A stretch of 64,000 bases of DNA from Sphaerisporangium rubeum (GCF_014207705.1 NZ_JACHIU010000001.1:1984001-2048000); one strand, 5' to 3'; shown: positions 50,516-61,372, counted from the stretch's first letter. Made by a program: numbers and translations. Notes: a model not told the origin generated them from the sequence alone.

Positions 50516-51307
50516 ATGACCAAGTTCGACGAGGCGACCGGGGCCGTCCGGGTCGACGCCACGACCTATGACGTCTGCCTCGACCCCGGCTACGCGATCG
50601 GCGGCCCGCTCAACGGCGGCTACCTTCTCGCGGCGCTGCTGCGCGCCGCCGTGGACGCCTCGGCGTACGACCATCCGGTGTCCACGTCGGCGCAGTTCCT
50701 GCGCGCACCCGCCACCGGCCCGGCCCAGGTGCTCCTGGCACCGCTCAAGACCGGCCGCACCGCCGCGATGACCCGCGCGACCCTCGTCCAGGACGGCACG
50801 GCGTGCGTCGAGGCGCTGGTCACCACCGCCACCCTCGCAGGGGAGCCCGCCGCCTGGTCCGCGGGGCCGCCGGTCACCATGCCGCCTCCCGAGGAGTGCC
50901 TGCCGCTGCCGCGGCCGCGGCCCGGGTCCGGCATGACGCTCGGCGAGCGCATGGACCTGCGGTTCGACCCCCCGACCGTCGGCTGGTTCACCGGCGCACC
51001 GACCGGCCGTCCCGAGTCCCGCGCGTACTTCCGCCTGTCCGAGCCGCAGGACCCCGACCCGTACGTGCTGGCCCTGGCCCTGGACGCGCTGCCTCCCGTG
51101 GTGTTCTCCGCCGGCCACCGCGGCTGGGCCCCCACGGTGGAGCTCACCTGGCACCTGCGCGCGCTGCCGGCGCCGGGCTGGCTCACCGTGGTCGGCCAGG
51201 GACGGCTGATCAGGGACGGATGGTTCGACGAGGACGTCGAGGTGTGGGACTCGGCGGGGAATCTCGTCGCGCAGTCACGGCAATTGGCCCGTCTTGGCCG
51301 AGGTTGA
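50516..51307 (+). CDS. Acyl-CoA thioesterase-like protein (double hotdog)
   Basis: A 263-residue TesB-like thioesterase with two hotdog folds. The first shows DPGYAIGGPLNGGYLLAALLRA, the second APTVELTWHLRALPAPGWL with an Asp-containing active region. Substrate unknown. It lies 78 bases after cysM behind a long hairpin. Confidence 0.85.
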   Translation: MTKFDEATGAVRVDATTYDVCLDPGYAIGGPLNGGYLLAALLRAAVDASAYDHPVSTSAQFLRAPATGPAQVLLAPLKTGRTAAMTRATLVQDGTACVEALVTTATLAGEPAAWSAGPPVTMPPPEECLPLPRPRPGSGMTLGERMDLRFDPPTVGWFTGAPTGRPESRAYFRLSEPQDPDPYVLALALDALPPVVFSAGHRGWAPTVELTWHLRALPAPGWLTVVGQGRLIRDGWFDEDVEVWDSAGNLVAQSRQLARLGRG

Positions 51308-51383
51308 AGGCATCGGTCGGGTTTCGTACGGGGGATTACTCCGATGTGAGCATTCTTACCGCGAGCGATTGTGCGCCGTCCCC

Positions 51384-51389
51384 TAACCT
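51384..51389 (+). promoter_or_regulatory. -10 box of leaderless murI
   Basis: TAACCT fits TANNNT and ends 8 bases before ATG 51398. Confidence 0.5.
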
Positions 51390-51397
51390 TGGGCATC

Positions 51398-52288
51398 ATG
51401 GTGGACATCGGGAGCGTGGCCCACGCGCCGTGGGTCAGCATGCTGGAATCGTCCGGGCCGGGGCCCGCGATCGGCGTCTTCGACAGCGGTGTCGGCGGGC
51501 TCACCGTGGCACGTGCCATCATCGACCAGCTGCCGAGCGAACCGGTGCTCTACGTCGCCGACACCGCACGCCAGCCGTACGGCCCCAAACGCATCGCGCA
51601 GGTGCGCGCGTACGCGCTGGAAGTCATGGACCACATGGTCGAGCACGACGTGAAGATGCTGGTCATCGCGTGCAACACCGCCAGCGCCGCCATGCTGCGT
51701 GACGCCAGGGAGCGGTACGACGTGCCGGTGGTCGAGGTCATCCAGCCGGCCACCCGCCGGGCCGTCCGCGCCACGAGGAACGGCCGGGTCGGCGTGATCG
51801 CCACCAGGGCCACCATCGAGTCGATGGCCTACCACGACGCGTTCGCCGCCGCGCCGGACATCCGCATCACCGGGGTCGCCGCGCCGCGGTTCGTGGAGTT
51901 CGTGGAGCGAGGCGAGACGATGAGCGACGAGCTGATCGAGGTGGCGCGCGAGTACCTGCGGCCGGTCGTGGAGGACGGCTGCGACACGCTCGTGCTCGGC
52001 TGCACGCACTACCCGCTGCTGACCGGCGCCATCTCGTACGTGATGGGGAACGAGGTCACGCTGGTGTCCAGCGCGGAGGAGACGGCCAAGGACGTCTACC
52101 GCATCCTGCACGACCGGGGCCTCGCGTCCCCTTCCCCCGTCATCCCCGTCCACCGCTTCCGCGAGACCGGTGACGGCACCCTGTTCGCGCACCTCGGACG
52201 GCGGTTCCTCGGGCCGGAGTTCGGCACCGTGGAACGTGCCTTGATCGGCGACATCCCCGGCGGGGAAGCCGTCCCCGCGCCGAGCTAG
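51398..52288 (+). CDS. murI: Glutamate racemase
   Basis: A 296-residue racemase that makes D-glutamate for peptidoglycan. Both catalytic cysteines are present: Cys92 in IACNTAS and Cys202 in GCTHYPLL, with [13 protein letters not shown] at the N-terminus. ATG 51398 is favoured by the -10 box; an upstream in-frame start at 51371 would add 9 residues. The N-terminal 25 residues are an extension over the E. coli-type core. Confidence 0.95.
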   Translation: MVDIGSVAHAPWVSMLESSGPGPAIGVFDSGVGGLTVARAIIDQLPSEPVLYVADTARQPYGPKRIAQVRAYALEVMDHMVEHDVKMLVIACNTASAAMLRDARERYDVPVVEVIQPATRRAVRATRNGRVGVIATRATIESMAYHDAFAAAPDIRITGVAAPRFVEFVERGETMSDELIEVAREYLRPVVEDGCDTLVLGCTHYPLLTGAISYVMGNEVTLVSSAEETAKDVYRILHDRGLASPSPVIPVHRFRETGDGTLFAHLGRRFLGPEFGTVERALIGDIPGGEAVPAPS

Positions 52289-52344
52289 GAGATTTGGCAA
52301 GCGGGGCCGACGGTGACCGGCCCCGGGTCGTAAGGAGGCCGTTG

Positions 52345-53097
52345 GTGAAGCTGACGATCGTCGGGTGCGCGGGGAGCTTCCCCGGGCCGGACAGTCCCGC
52401 GTCGTGTTACCTGCTGGAGGCCGAGGGCTTCCGGCTGTTGCTGGACTTCGGCAACGGCGCGCTCGGTGTGCTGCAGCGGCACATCGGGCTGTACGACGTC
52501 GACGCCATCTGCCTGTCCCACCTGCACGCCGACCACTGCCTCGACCTGTGCACCTACCACGTGGTGCGCACCTACTCCCCGGAGCGGCCCCTGCCGCGTG
52601 TGCCGGTGTACGCGCCGGCCGACGCGCCGCGGCGGCTGTCGGCGGCGTACGGCATGTCCGAGGAACCCGGCCTGGAGACCGCGTTCGCCTTCGAGGCGCT
52701 GCGTCCCGCCACCTACGCCGTGGGACCGTTCGAGGTGACCACGGCGCTGATGAACCACCCCGTCGAGACCTACGGCTTCCGCGTCTCGCACGGCGGCCGG
52801 TCGATCGCGTACTCGGCCGACACCGGGGAATGCCCCGACCTGGTGAAACTCGCCGCCGGCGCCGACCTGCTGCTGTGCGAGGCCTCCTGGCCCGACCGGC
52901 CCGACACCCCGCCGGACCTCCACCTCAACGGCCGCCAGGCCGCCGAGCACGCCGCACGCGCCGGCGTCGGCACTCTCGTCCTCACCCACCTGGTCCCCTG
53001 GTTCGACCCCGATGTCATCCATCGCGACGCCACCCGGGGCGGCTTCGACGGCACCTTGCGCCTGGCGCGCAGCGGCGAGGTGTACGACCTCGGCTGA
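52345..53097 (+). CDS. Metallo-beta-lactamase fold hydrolase
   Basis: A 250-residue MBL-fold protein related to RNase Z/cyclic phosphodiesterases. The metal site is HLHADHCLDL, with later ligands in SADTGE and LTHLVPW. It regularly lies between murI and rph in actinobacteria, suggesting RNA-linked work, but the substrate is unknown. GTG 52345 has AAGGAGG upstream. Confidence 0.9.
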   Translation: MKLTIVGCAGSFPGPDSPASCYLLEAEGFRLLLDFGNGALGVLQRHIGLYDVDAICLSHLHADHCLDLCTYHVVRTYSPERPLPRVPVYAPADAPRRLSAAYGMSEEPGLETAFAFEALRPATYAVGPFEVTTALMNHPVETYGFRVSHGGRSIAYSADTGECPDLVKLAAGADLLLCEASWPDRPDTPPDLHLNGRQAAEHAARAGVGTLVLTHLVPWFDPDVIHRDATRGGFDGTLRLARSGEVYDLG

Positions 53098-53160
53098 GCC
53101 CGCTCACGGTGGGACCGCCGGCCTCGCGGCCGAGCGGATGGAGGCGTGTCGCGGATGACC

Positions 53161-53166
53161 TAGGGT
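53161..53166 (+). promoter_or_regulatory. -10 box of leaderless rph
   Basis: TAGGGT fits TANNNT and lies 7 bases before ATG 53174. Confidence 0.5.
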
Positions 53167-53173
53167 GATGCTC

Positions 53174-53893
<720 letters not shown>

Positions 53894-54060
53894 CCCACCC
53901 CGGCGCCGACTCCGGCGCCGGTCTCCTCCCCACGTCATCCCGGCGTCGTGACCTACGCGACCTCGCCTCAGTCGAGCCGGAGAAACCTGTGGCGCCGGGC
54001 CGCCCCTCGGCGTCACCCTGGTACTTCCGCGGCGCTCACCCCACAGAACGGAGCCTCAGC

Positions 54061-54666
54061 ATGAACAGGGTGGTGCTCGCCACACAGAACCCCGGCAAGA
54101 TCGAAGAGCTGCGCCGCATCCTCGCGGAAGCCCACAGCGAGATCGAGCTGATCGGCCTGGACAAGTACCCCGAGATCGGCGACATCCCCGAGACGGGCCT
54201 GACCTTCGCCGACAACGCTCTGATCAAGGCCCGCGCCGTCGTGGCGGTCACCGGCCTCCCCGCCGTGGCCGACGACTCGGGCCTGTGTGTGGACGCGCTC
54301 AACGGCATGCCTGGTGTCCTGTCGGCCCGTTGGTCCGGCCGCCACGGCGACGACGCCGCCAACCTGGCTCTGCTGCTGGCCCAGATCTCCGACATCCCCG
54401 CTCCGCACCGCGGCGCTCACTTCACCTGCGCCGCGGCTCTGGTCCTGCCGACCGGCGAGGAGAAGGTCGTCGAAGGCGTTCTCAACGGCGAGATCATCCA
54501 CACGCCGAGAGGCACCGGCGGCTTCGGATACGACCCCATCTTTCTCCCCGAAGGCGAGACCCGTACCACCGCCGAGATGCCGGCCGCCGCCAAGGACGCC
54601 ACCAGCCACCGCGGCCGCGCGCTCCGCGAGCTCGCCCCCCACATCCGCGACCTCCTGGCCCCGTGA
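54061..54666 (+). CDS. rdgB: dITP/XTP pyrophosphatase (RdgB/HAM1)
   Basis: A 201-residue house-cleaning enzyme that removes non-canonical purine nucleotides. NPGKIEELRRIL, DDSGLCVDALNGMPGVLSARWSG and GFGYDPIFLPEG are the family blocks. ATG 54061 is chosen although the frame is open far upstream. The 167-base gap after rph holds repeated GGCGCCG blocks and no gene. Confidence 0.95.
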   Translation: MNRVVLATQNPGKIEELRRILAEAHSEIELIGLDKYPEIGDIPETGLTFADNALIKARAVVAVTGLPAVADDSGLCVDALNGMPGVLSARWSGRHGDDAANLALLLAQISDIPAPHRGAHFTCAAALVLPTGEEKVVEGVLNGEIIHTPRGTGGFGYDPIFLPEGETRTTAEMPAAAKDATSHRGRALRELAPHIRDLLAP

Positions 54667-54751
54667 CCGCCGGACCACGGCCGGGGAACGCGGCGTACGG
54701 ACGGCTCCAGGTCGTAACCAGGGTGTAAGAATCATCAGGGCCCGGCAGGCG

Positions 54752-54757
54752 TACCGT
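54752..54757 (+). promoter_or_regulatory. -10 box before the molybdopterin oxidoreductase
   Basis: TACCGT fits TANNNT and lies 7 bases before GTG 54765. Confidence 0.5.
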
Positions 54758-54764
54758 TCGGGGT

Positions 54765-56381
54765 GTGGAGAACACGCACGGAGCCCGGCGCACGCACCTC
54801 TGGGCCGGGGGGCTCATCGGCCTCGTCGGCGCGGCAGTGGCACTCGGGGTCGGGCAACTGGTCGCGGGGGTCATCAACCCCAAGGCGTCGCCGGTGGTGG
54901 CCGTGGGGGACGCCGCGGTGGACGGGTCGCCGGCGGCGGTCAAGGACTGGGCCATCCGCACGTTCGGCGCCAACGACAAGCTGGTGCTGATCATCGGCAT
55001 CGTCGTGGTGCTCGCGCTGATCGCGATCGGCCTCGGCGTGCTGGCGCGGCGACGGCCGAGCTGGGCCACGGCGGGGGTGCTCGGCATCGGCCTCGTCGGC
55101 GCCGTGGCGGCCATGGGCCGTCCGGACGCCGGCCCGCTCGACGTCCTGCCGTCGGTCCTCGGCGCCGCCGTAGGCGCCTGGGCCCTGCGCGTCCTCGCGC
55201 GCCGCGCCTGGCCGTACGGACCGGCGACCGCCTACGAGGAAGACGCCGGCCGGTCAGAGGGAGACCACGAGGAGACGGTCACCGAGTACCCGCAGGCGCA
55301 TCCCGTGGGGGAGCTCGACCGCCGGGGCCTGTTCACCGGCGTCGTGGCAGGCGTCGTCGTGGCCGGTGTCGGTGAACTCGCCGGCCGGGGACTGGCGGGC
55401 CGCCTGAACGTCGACAAGGCCCGCGCCGGCGTCGCGCTCCCCAAGGCGACCCGTCCCCTCGCTCCCCTCCCCAAGGGTGTGGACCTGCGCATCAAGGACC
55501 TCTCCCCGTTCTCCACCCCCAACAAGGACTTCTACCGCGTCGACACGGCCCTGGTGATCCCTCAGGTCGACCCGAGGACCTGGACGCTGAAGATCCACGG
55601 CATGGTCGACCACCCGGTGGAGCTGACCTTCGCCGACCTGCTCAAACGGCCCCTCATGGAGAGCGACGTCACCCTCGCCTGTGTCTCCAACGACGTCGGC
55701 GGGCCGTACGTCGGCAACGCTCGCTGGCTCGGCGCACGCCTGGCCGACGTCCTGCGCGACGCCGGCATCCGCTCAGGCGCCGACATGCTCCTGTCCACGT
55801 CCTCCGACGGCTGGACCTGCGGCACCCCCGTCGACGTCGTCATGGACGGCAGAGACGCTCTGCTCGCCATCGCCATGAACGGCGAGACCCTCCCGCTGTC
55901 CCACGGTTTCCCCGTGCGGCAGGTCGTGCCGGGTCTGTACGGCTACGTCTCGGCCACCAAGTGGGTCACCGACATCAAGGTGACCCGCTTCGACCAGGAC
56001 GAGGCGTACTGGACCCCGCGCGGCTGGTCGCCGCAGGGCCCCATCAAGACCCAGTCCCGCATCGACGTCCCGAGAGGCAGCTCCACCATCACCGCCGGCC
56101 CCACCACCATCGCCGGCGTCGCCTGGGCCCAGCACCGCGGCGTGGACGCCGTCGAGGTCAGCATCGACAAGGGCCCGTGGCGGCAGGCCCGCCTCGCCGA
56201 GGCCCCGAGCCCCGACACCTGGCGCCAGTGGGTCCTGGACGGCTGGAACGCCACCCCCGGCAACCACACCATCGCCGTCCGAGCCACCGACGCCACCGGC
56301 TACACCCAGACCGACAAGTACGCTCCACCGGCCCCCGACGGCGCCACCGGCTGGCACTCCATCCTCATCGTGGTGAAGTGA
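54765..56381 (+). CDS. Membrane-anchored sulfite oxidase-type molybdopterin oxidoreductase
   Basis: A 538-residue protein. About four membrane helices (residues 15-145) and another hydrophobic segment (about 190-212) precede a sulfite-oxidase fold domain with the molybdenum-coordinating Cys306 (LACVSNDVGG) and LPLSHGFPVRQVVPGLYG. A C-terminal immunoglobulin-like dimerisation domain ends WHSILIVVK. Substrate unknown. GTG start, probably leaderless. The gene end is followed by decayed tandem copies of itself. Confidence 0.9.
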   Translation: MENTHGARRTHLWAGGLIGLVGAAVALGVGQLVAGVINPKASPVVAVGDAAVDGSPAAVKDWAIRTFGANDKLVLIIGIVVVLALIAIGLGVLARRRPSWATAGVLGIGLVGAVAAMGRPDAGPLDVLPSVLGAAVGAWALRVLARRAWPYGPATAYEEDAGRSEGDHEETVTEYPQAHPVGELDRRGLFTGVVAGVVVAGVGELAGRGLAGRLNVDKARAGVALPKATRPLAPLPKGVDLRIKDLSPFSTPNKDFYRVDTALVIPQVDPRTWTLKIHGMVDHPVELTFADLLKRPLMESDVTLACVSNDVGGPYVGNARWLGARLADVLRDAGIRSGADMLLSTSSDGWTCGTPVDVVMDGRDALLAIAMNGETLPLSHGFPVRQVVPGLYGYVSATKWVTDIKVTRFDQDEAYWTPRGWSPQGPIKTQSRIDVPRGSSTITAGPTTIAGVAWAQHRGVDAVEVSIDKGPWRQARLAEAPSPDTWRQWVLDGWNATPGNHTIAVRATDATGYTQTDKYAPPAPDGATGWHSILIVVK

Positions 56382-56563
56382 CCCCGCATGACCGGTTCCA
56401 TGTGGGCCGACGAGTACGCTTCTTCGGCCCCGACGGGGCAACCGGCCGGCAGTCCATCCTCGTCGTGGTGAAGTGACCCCGCACCACCGGTTCCATGTGG
56501 GCCGACGAGTACGCTCCTCCGGCCCCGACGGCGCGACCTCATCCTCATAGCGGTGCGGTGACC
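56310..56563. repeat. Tandem copies of the oxidoreductase gene 3' end
   Basis: The segment from GACAAGTACGCT (56313) to the sequence after the stop recurs from 56409 and again from 56504, about 96 bases apart. The second copy keeps ATCCTCGTCGTGGTGAAGTGA and loses one base that shifts the frame; the third is shorter and more decayed. Confidence 0.85.
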
Positions 56564-56620
56564 TAGCCCGGAGCCCCAGCTTCCTCTCCGGTTCACCGGC
56601 ACGAGCCCCCACCCCGTCCC

Positions 56621-56626
56621 TAGCAT
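56621..56626 (+). promoter_or_regulatory. Possible -10 box for the toxin gene
   Basis: TAGCAT fits TANNNT, 35 bases before the TTG start, leaving room for the GGGGGGAAC ribosome site. The -35 is unclear. Confidence 0.35.
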
Positions 56627-56661
56627 CGGCCTTCGACCGGGACGATTTTTCGGGGGGAACA

Positions 56662-57591
56662 TTGTCCAGATCCGGTCACGGGGCCACGACGCCGCACCGG
56701 CGTCCCACGCCGAGAAGCGTGGCCTACAACCCCGTGGTGACATCCGACGGCACCCGCTGGCGCGACTACGAACTGGCCGCCGACTTACCAAGCCGGCCAC
56801 CCATCCCACCAGAAGGACCACCCACACCCTTTTCTCCACCCGACCCCACCTGGCACGACCGGCCACTCCACCACGGTCCTGACACCACTCCGCCGGACTG
56901 GACGGTCAGCCGTGGCCCCGACACCATACCGCCGGACTGGACGCTCCTCCCTTCTCCGAACAAGACCCCGCCGGACTGGTTCGACCGACCCGACCGGCCG
57001 GCACGCCTCGACACCTGCCGCGTGTACGGCGTCCCCGGCGGCTTCGCCTGGCCCGACCCGCAACTCCAGCAGGACCTGTGCCAGGCGGTGGCCGACGGAG
57101 TCCGGTTCCCCGATCCTCGCGGCACCTGGCTACGGCTGATCAACGGCGAAGGCCCCGGCGAGGACCCGTTCCGCGCCGCCAACGCACTCGACTGCGCTCT
57201 GGCGGTGATCTCCACCTGGCACGGAGAGCCGGTCGTCGCCGCACCCCGCCGGCCCGAGTACGACCGGGTGGGCCGTCCGTCCCTGCAAGGCGAGCCAGGC
57301 GGCGTCGGCCGAGCCGAGCGCTGGCTGGGCCACACCTTCGAGTACATCGGCCAGGGCCGGCGCGCCTACACCTTGGTCTCCCGCCGCGTCCACGCCGCCG
57401 GCCACGGAGCCGCCGCCGTCCTGATCACCCGCTGGCCCTCAGGCGGAAGCCATGCCTTCACCGCGCTCAACGCGGCCGGCGAGGTCGTCTGGGCCGACGG
57501 CCAGCGCGCGCACACCTCCTTGGAGCCACCCACCGGCCCGGTGGCCGGCGTCTTCTGCGTCATCCTCGACCGCTCAGGCCACCGCCGATGA
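56662..57591 (+). CDS. Tox-PL-like papain-fold toxin (glutamine deamidase type)
   Basis: A 309-residue protein. The C-terminal half has the papain-like triad Cys178 (ANALDCALAVIS), His264 (GGSHAFTALN) and Asp279 (VWADGQ), as in polymorphic-toxin Tox-PL domains. The N-terminal half is Pro-rich, with three (T/I)PPDW repeats. No signal peptide, WXG domain or other export mark is seen. TTG start after GGGGGGAAC. Residue 42 is a TTA codon (56785-56787), which in Streptomyces would tie translation to the bldA tRNA. The Imm35-like gene follows. Deamidase activity is inference. Confidence 0.75.
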   Translation: MSRSGHGATTPHRRPTPRSVAYNPVVTSDGTRWRDYELAADLPSRPPIPPEGPPTPFSPPDPTWHDRPLHHGPDTTPPDWTVSRGPDTIPPDWTLLPSPNKTPPDWFDRPDRPARLDTCRVYGVPGGFAWPDPQLQQDLCQAVADGVRFPDPRGTWLRLINGEGPGEDPFRAANALDCALAVISTWHGEPVVAAPRRPEYDRVGRPSLQGEPGGVGRAERWLGHTFEYIGQGRRAYTLVSRRVHAAGHGAAAVLITRWPSGGSHAFTALNAAGEVVWADGQRAHTSLEPPTGPVAGVFCVILDRSGHRR

Positions 57592-57619
57592 GCCACTCCT
57601 CGACAAGAGCGGAGCTCAG

Positions 57620-57898
57620 ATGAGAGAGATCTCTCCCACCCAGGCCCGAGCCCTGGCCGAGGAGTACCTCAACGGAGCCCTCCCGGCAGCGGAGGCCACC
57701 GAAGTAGGCCTCCACTCCTTCCCATCGGGCTACATCGCCTGGCCCCGTCCCCCCGAGCCCCCCGACCCCGGCACCCTCCCGGACACCATCGGCGGCGCCT
57801 GCGCGGTCATCGACCGCCACACCGGCGACCTGACCATCCACCCGTTGCTCAACCCGGAGTCCATCGCCGACCAGTGGCCCGGCCCGTCCCCGCGCTGA
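57620..57898 (+). CDS. Imm35/YrhB-like immunity protein
   Basis: A 92-residue acidic protein: MREISPTQARALAEEYLNG, then PRPPEPPDPGTLPD and IGGACAVIDRHTGDLTIHPL. The helix-strand layout and size match the Imm35/YrhB family that sits next to papain-fold toxins. GGAG lies upstream of the ATG. It probably neutralises the toxin encoded 28 bases upstream. Confidence 0.75.
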   Translation: MREISPTQARALAEEYLNGALPAAEATEVGLHSFPSGYIAWPRPPEPPDPGTLPDTIGGACAVIDRHTGDLTIHPLLNPESIADQWPGPSPR

Positions 57899-57919
57899 GC
57901 CGGTCGCGCCATCCGGGGG

Positions 57920-60427
57920 TCAGTCGGCGGACAGGGAGGCGGTTATGGGGGTGCGGACGGCTTTTCTGGCGGGGAGGGCGGCGGCCAGGACGCCGGCCAG
58001 GCCGGACAGGGCGATGAAGGAGAGGATCTGGGGGAGGGGGATGTGGAAGAGGGTGCCGGAGATCAGGGAGGTCGTGGCGGCCCAGCCGAAGGTGACTCCG
58101 AGGGTCACGCCGACGAAGGCGCCGATGAGGCCGAGGATGAGGGCTTCCAGGGTGAGCATGCGGCGGAGCTGGGGGCGGGTGAGGCCCAGGGCTCTCAGGA
58201 GGGCCGATTCGCGGGTGCGTTCGTGGACGGACAGGCTGAGCGTGTTGGCGATGCCGAGCAGGGAGATCAGGATGGCCAGGCCCAGGAGGCCGGTGACGAT
58301 CATCAGGAGCATGTCCAAAGCCTCGGAGAACTGGCTCTTCACTTCGGCGGCGCTGAGGATCTTGGCGGTGGGGTGCGGCGCGGTGGCGGCCTCCACGGCT
58401 CTGCGTGCGGTGGAGGGGTCGGTGCCGTCCTTGGCGCCGACGAGGACGCGGGTGTCACCCATGGGGCCGTAGTAGTCGGTGAAGACCGTGGCGGGGACGA
58501 TGACGCCTGGCATCGGCATGGTGTCGTCGTCGAACAGGGCCGCCACGCGGACCTGCTGCGGGCCTGACTTGGGGGTGTTCAGGGTCAGGGTGGCGCCGGG
58601 GTGGACGGCCAGATCCTTGGCGGTGCGTGCGCCGAGCAGGACGGAGCCCGCGGCGAAGCCCCGGGTGGTGCCTTCCAGCGCGGTGGGCTGGAAGGGGCCG
58701 TCGAAGGTGCCGACGCTCAGGGTGTCGCCGTTCACCTTGCCTTCGGTCTCCTTGACGCTCACCACGGAGGTCAGCTCGGGACGGGTGCGCAGGTCGCCGG
58801 CCAGGGACGCCGGCAGCTTGCCGGCGCCGTCGGCGAGGCTGTACTGGGACGTCACCATGAAGTCGACGGGGAACTGCTCGTCGATGCGCGCGGTGAATGT
58901 CGCGCCGAGGGTCGCGGTGATGACGGAGATCAGCGTCACGAGCGTGACCCCGATGGTCAGCGCGACGGTCGTGGTGGCCGACCGTTTGGGGTTGCGGCCG
59001 GAGTTGGTGACCGCGAGCCGTCCCGGCACCCCGGCCAGCTTGGCGGGGAGCCAGCCCGCGACAGCGCTGAGGGGCCGCACGAGGACCGGTCCGAGGATCA
59101 GCACGGCGAAGAACGTCAGCACCCCGCCGGCCATCACGGTGAACAGCGCGGCCTCGCCGGGGTCGATGGTGACGCCGAGCGCGGTGACCCCGCCTCCGGC
59201 CAGCAGGAAAAGGCCCGCGAAGACCAGGCGCAGCACGCCGGCGCGGAACGTCTGCTCGTCGGTCTGTGTGCGCAGGGCCGCGACCGGCGGGACCCGCGTG
59301 GCGGTACGCGCGGGGAGCAGCGCCGCGGCCACGGTGACGAGCAGGCCGATGGCGAGGGCGATCGCGATGGTGCGCGGTTCCGGCCACAGGCCCGCCGACG
59401 GCACGTCCTGGCCGAAGGCGCGCAGCAGCGCCAGGGCACCCGCGCCGAGTCCCACGCCGGCGAGCAGCCCGAGCCCGGACGACACCAGGCCGACCACGAC
59501 GGACTCCAGCAGCACCGACCCGAAGACCTGCCGCCTGGTCGCGCCGACGCACCGCAGCAGCGCCATCTCCCTGGCGCGTTGCGCGACGAGGATGTTGAAC
59601 GTGTTGTAGATCACCAGCGCGGCCACCAGCATGGCGATCAGTCCGAACATCAGCAGGCCGAGCATGATGACCTCGGTGTCGGCGCCTGCCTGCGCGGCCA
59701 GTCTCTTGCCGAGCTCCTCACCGGTCATGACCTGGAACCGGCCGCCGAGCGCCGCCGACACGGACGTCACCAGGGTGCCGGGGTCTGTTCCCGGCGCGGC
59801 GGCGACGTCGATGCCGGTGAAGTCCGGTCGGCCGGTCATGGCCCGCGTGACCTCCGGGGTGTACCCGAGCGCGCCGGTGAAGGCGAGCGACTGGTCCAGC
59901 CCGACGTCGAACAGGCCGACCAGGCGGAACCGGTGGCGGACGTCCTTGTGGTCGAGAACGGTGACGGTGTCGCCGACCGCGAAGCCGCGGGTCCGCGCGG
60001 TGTCCTTGTCCAGGATGGCCTCGCCGTCGCGGACCGGCGCGACCCCCTTGGTGATCGTCGTGCGGTCGAGCCGGCCGGGAGTGACGGAGACGGCCGCCGT
60101 GGCGGTGTCGCCGACGGCCCTGCCGTCCTTGCCGAGCAGCGCCGCGTCGCCGCGTACGAGGCCCTGCGCCTCGGCGACGCCGGTCACGCCGGTGACCTTG
60201 GCGAGGTCGGCGGGCCGCAGTTTGCCGGCGTTCTCGCCGGACTTCTGCCGCACCGCGACGTCCACCTTGCTCGCCGAGGCGGCCATCCGCTGGTCGAGCC
60301 CGGTGCGCAGGGTGTCGGTCAGGACGAACGTGCCGGCGATGAAGCCGACGCCGAGCGTGATGGCCAGTGAGGTGAGCAGGAGCCGCAGCTTGTGGGTGCG
60401 CAGCCCCGCGAGCGTGGTCTTGATCAC
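57920..60427 (-). CDS. MacB/FtsX-type ABC permease (two FtsX domains)
   Basis: An 835-residue membrane protein with the FtsX pattern twice: one helix at residues 17-37, a large outer domain, three helices, then one more helix, a second outer domain and three helices ending [18 protein letters not shown]. Such proteins transmit ATPase motion to the outside and often handle peptides or lipoproteins. GTG 60427 follows the ATPase stop by two bases. Regulation by the adjacent two-component system is likely. Confidence 0.92.
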   Translation of the reverse strand: MIKTTLAGLRTHKLRLLLTSLAITLGVGFIAGTFVLTDTLRTGLDQRMAASASKVDVAVRQKSGENAGKLRPADLAKVTGVTGVAEAQGLVRGDAALLGKDGRAVGDTATAAVSVTPGRLDRTTITKGVAPVRDGEAILDKDTARTRGFAVGDTVTVLDHKDVRHRFRLVGLFDVGLDQSLAFTGALGYTPEVTRAMTGRPDFTGIDVAAAPGTDPGTLVTSVSAALGGRFQVMTGEELGKRLAAQAGADTEVIMLGLLMFGLIAMLVAALVIYNTFNILVAQRAREMALLRCVGATRRQVFGSVLLESVVVGLVSSGLGLLAGVGLGAGALALLRAFGQDVPSAGLWPEPRTIAIALAIGLLVTVAAALLPARTATRVPPVAALRTQTDEQTFRAGVLRLVFAGLFLLAGGGVTALGVTIDPGEAALFTVMAGGVLTFFAVLILGPVLVRPLSAVAGWLPAKLAGVPGRLAVTNSGRNPKRSATTTVALTIGVTLVTLISVITATLGATFTARIDEQFPVDFMVTSQYSLADGAGKLPASLAGDLRTRPELTSVVSVKETEGKVNGDTLSVGTFDGPFQPTALEGTTRGFAAGSVLLGARTAKDLAVHPGATLTLNTPKSGPQQVRVAALFDDDTMPMPGVIVPATVFTDYYGPMGDTRVLVGAKDGTDPSTARRAVEAATAPHPTAKILSAAEVKSQFSEALDMLLMIVTGLLGLAILISLLGIANTLSLSVHERTRESALLRALGLTRPQLRRMLTLEALILGLIGAFVGVTLGVTFGWAATTSLISGTLFHIPLPQILSFIALSGLAGVLAAALPARKAVRTPITASLSAD

Positions 60428-60429
60428 GG

Positions 60430-61188
60430 TCAGGCCTCCAGCTGCACGAGCGTGTCGAGCACCGTCTGCGGGGACGGCGCCATCAGCTCGGTGACCAGCG
60501 CACCGTCACGCAGGAACACCACGCGGTCGGCGTACGAGGCCGCGACCGGGTCGTGCGTCACCATCACGATCGTCTGGCCGAGCTCGCGCACCGACGCGCG
60601 CAGGAACGACAGCACCTCGGCGCCGCTGCGCGAGTCGAGGTTGCCGGTCGGCTCGTCGGCGAAGATGACCCGCGGCTTGCCGATCAGCGCACGTGCCACC
60701 GCGACCCGCTGCTGCTGGCCGCCGGACAGCTCACTCGGCCGGTGCCTCAGCCGGTCCCGCAGCCCCACCGTGCGGATGACGGTGTCGAACAGGTCCTCGT
60801 CGGCCTGGCGGCCCGCGATGTCCAGCGGAAGGCGGATGTTCTGCTCGGCGGTCAGCGCGGGAAGCAGGTTGAACGCCTGGAAGATGAACCCGACCTGTTC
60901 GCGCCGCAGCAGCGTCAGCTTCTTGTCGTTCAGCTTGGTGATGTCCACGTCGCCGACGCGCACCTCGCCGCTCGTCACCGTGTCCAGGCCGGCCAGGCAG
61001 TGCATGAGCGTCGACTTGCCGGACCCCGACGGCCCCATGATGGCGGTGAACGCTCCGGTGCCGAACGAGACGTCCACTCCGCGCAGCGCGTGCACCGCGG
61101 TGTCACCGGTGCCGTAGACCTTGGTCACCCCTCTGGCGGTCACGGCGGCCGTGGTCTGGGGTACGGCTTCCCTTCCGGTGATGGTCAC
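60430..61188 (-). CDS. MacB-type ABC ATPase
   Basis: A 252-residue ATPase with Walker [10 protein letters not shown], signature [12 protein letters not shown], Walker [13 protein letters not shown] and H-loop VTHDPVAA. It partners the FtsX-type permease downstream. GTG 61188 has GGGAG upstream; ATG 61218 is an alternative. The upstream region carries a copy of the palindrome found before the kinase operon. Confidence 0.93.
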   Translation of the reverse strand: MTITGREAVPQTTAAVTARGVTKVYGTGDTAVHALRGVDVSFGTGAFTAIMGPSGSGKSTLMHCLAGLDTVTSGEVRVGDVDITKLNDKKLTLLRREQVGFIFQAFNLLPALTAEQNIRLPLDIAGRQADEDLFDTVIRTVGLRDRLRHRPSELSGGQQQRVAVARALIGKPRVIFADEPTGNLDSRSGAEVLSFLRASVRELGQTIVMVTHDPVAASYADRVVFLRDGALVTELMAPSPQTVLDTLVQLEA

Positions 61189-61334
61189 GATGGCTCCCTC
61201 GAAAGACGCGGTTCTCATGGTGGACCTCACGCTATGAGCGCCATGAGCCGGTTTCCTGAGCCTTGGGGACGGACTCCTGATCAGACCCCGGTGGTGCGCG
61301 GCGCGCCGGTCGCGACCACCGGAGTACCGGGTCT

Positions 61335-61348
61335 ACGACCCAGGTCTG
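61335..61348. promoter_or_regulatory. Half-conserved palindrome upstream of the ABC operon
   Basis: ACGACC-CA-GGTCTG, preceded by CT, shares 14 consecutive bases with the perfect palindrome at 63292-63307. It lies 147 bases before the ATPase start and close to the end of the response-regulator gene. Confidence 0.55.
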
Positions 61349-61372
61349 AGCCGGTCTCCTCCTCGGGAGACG

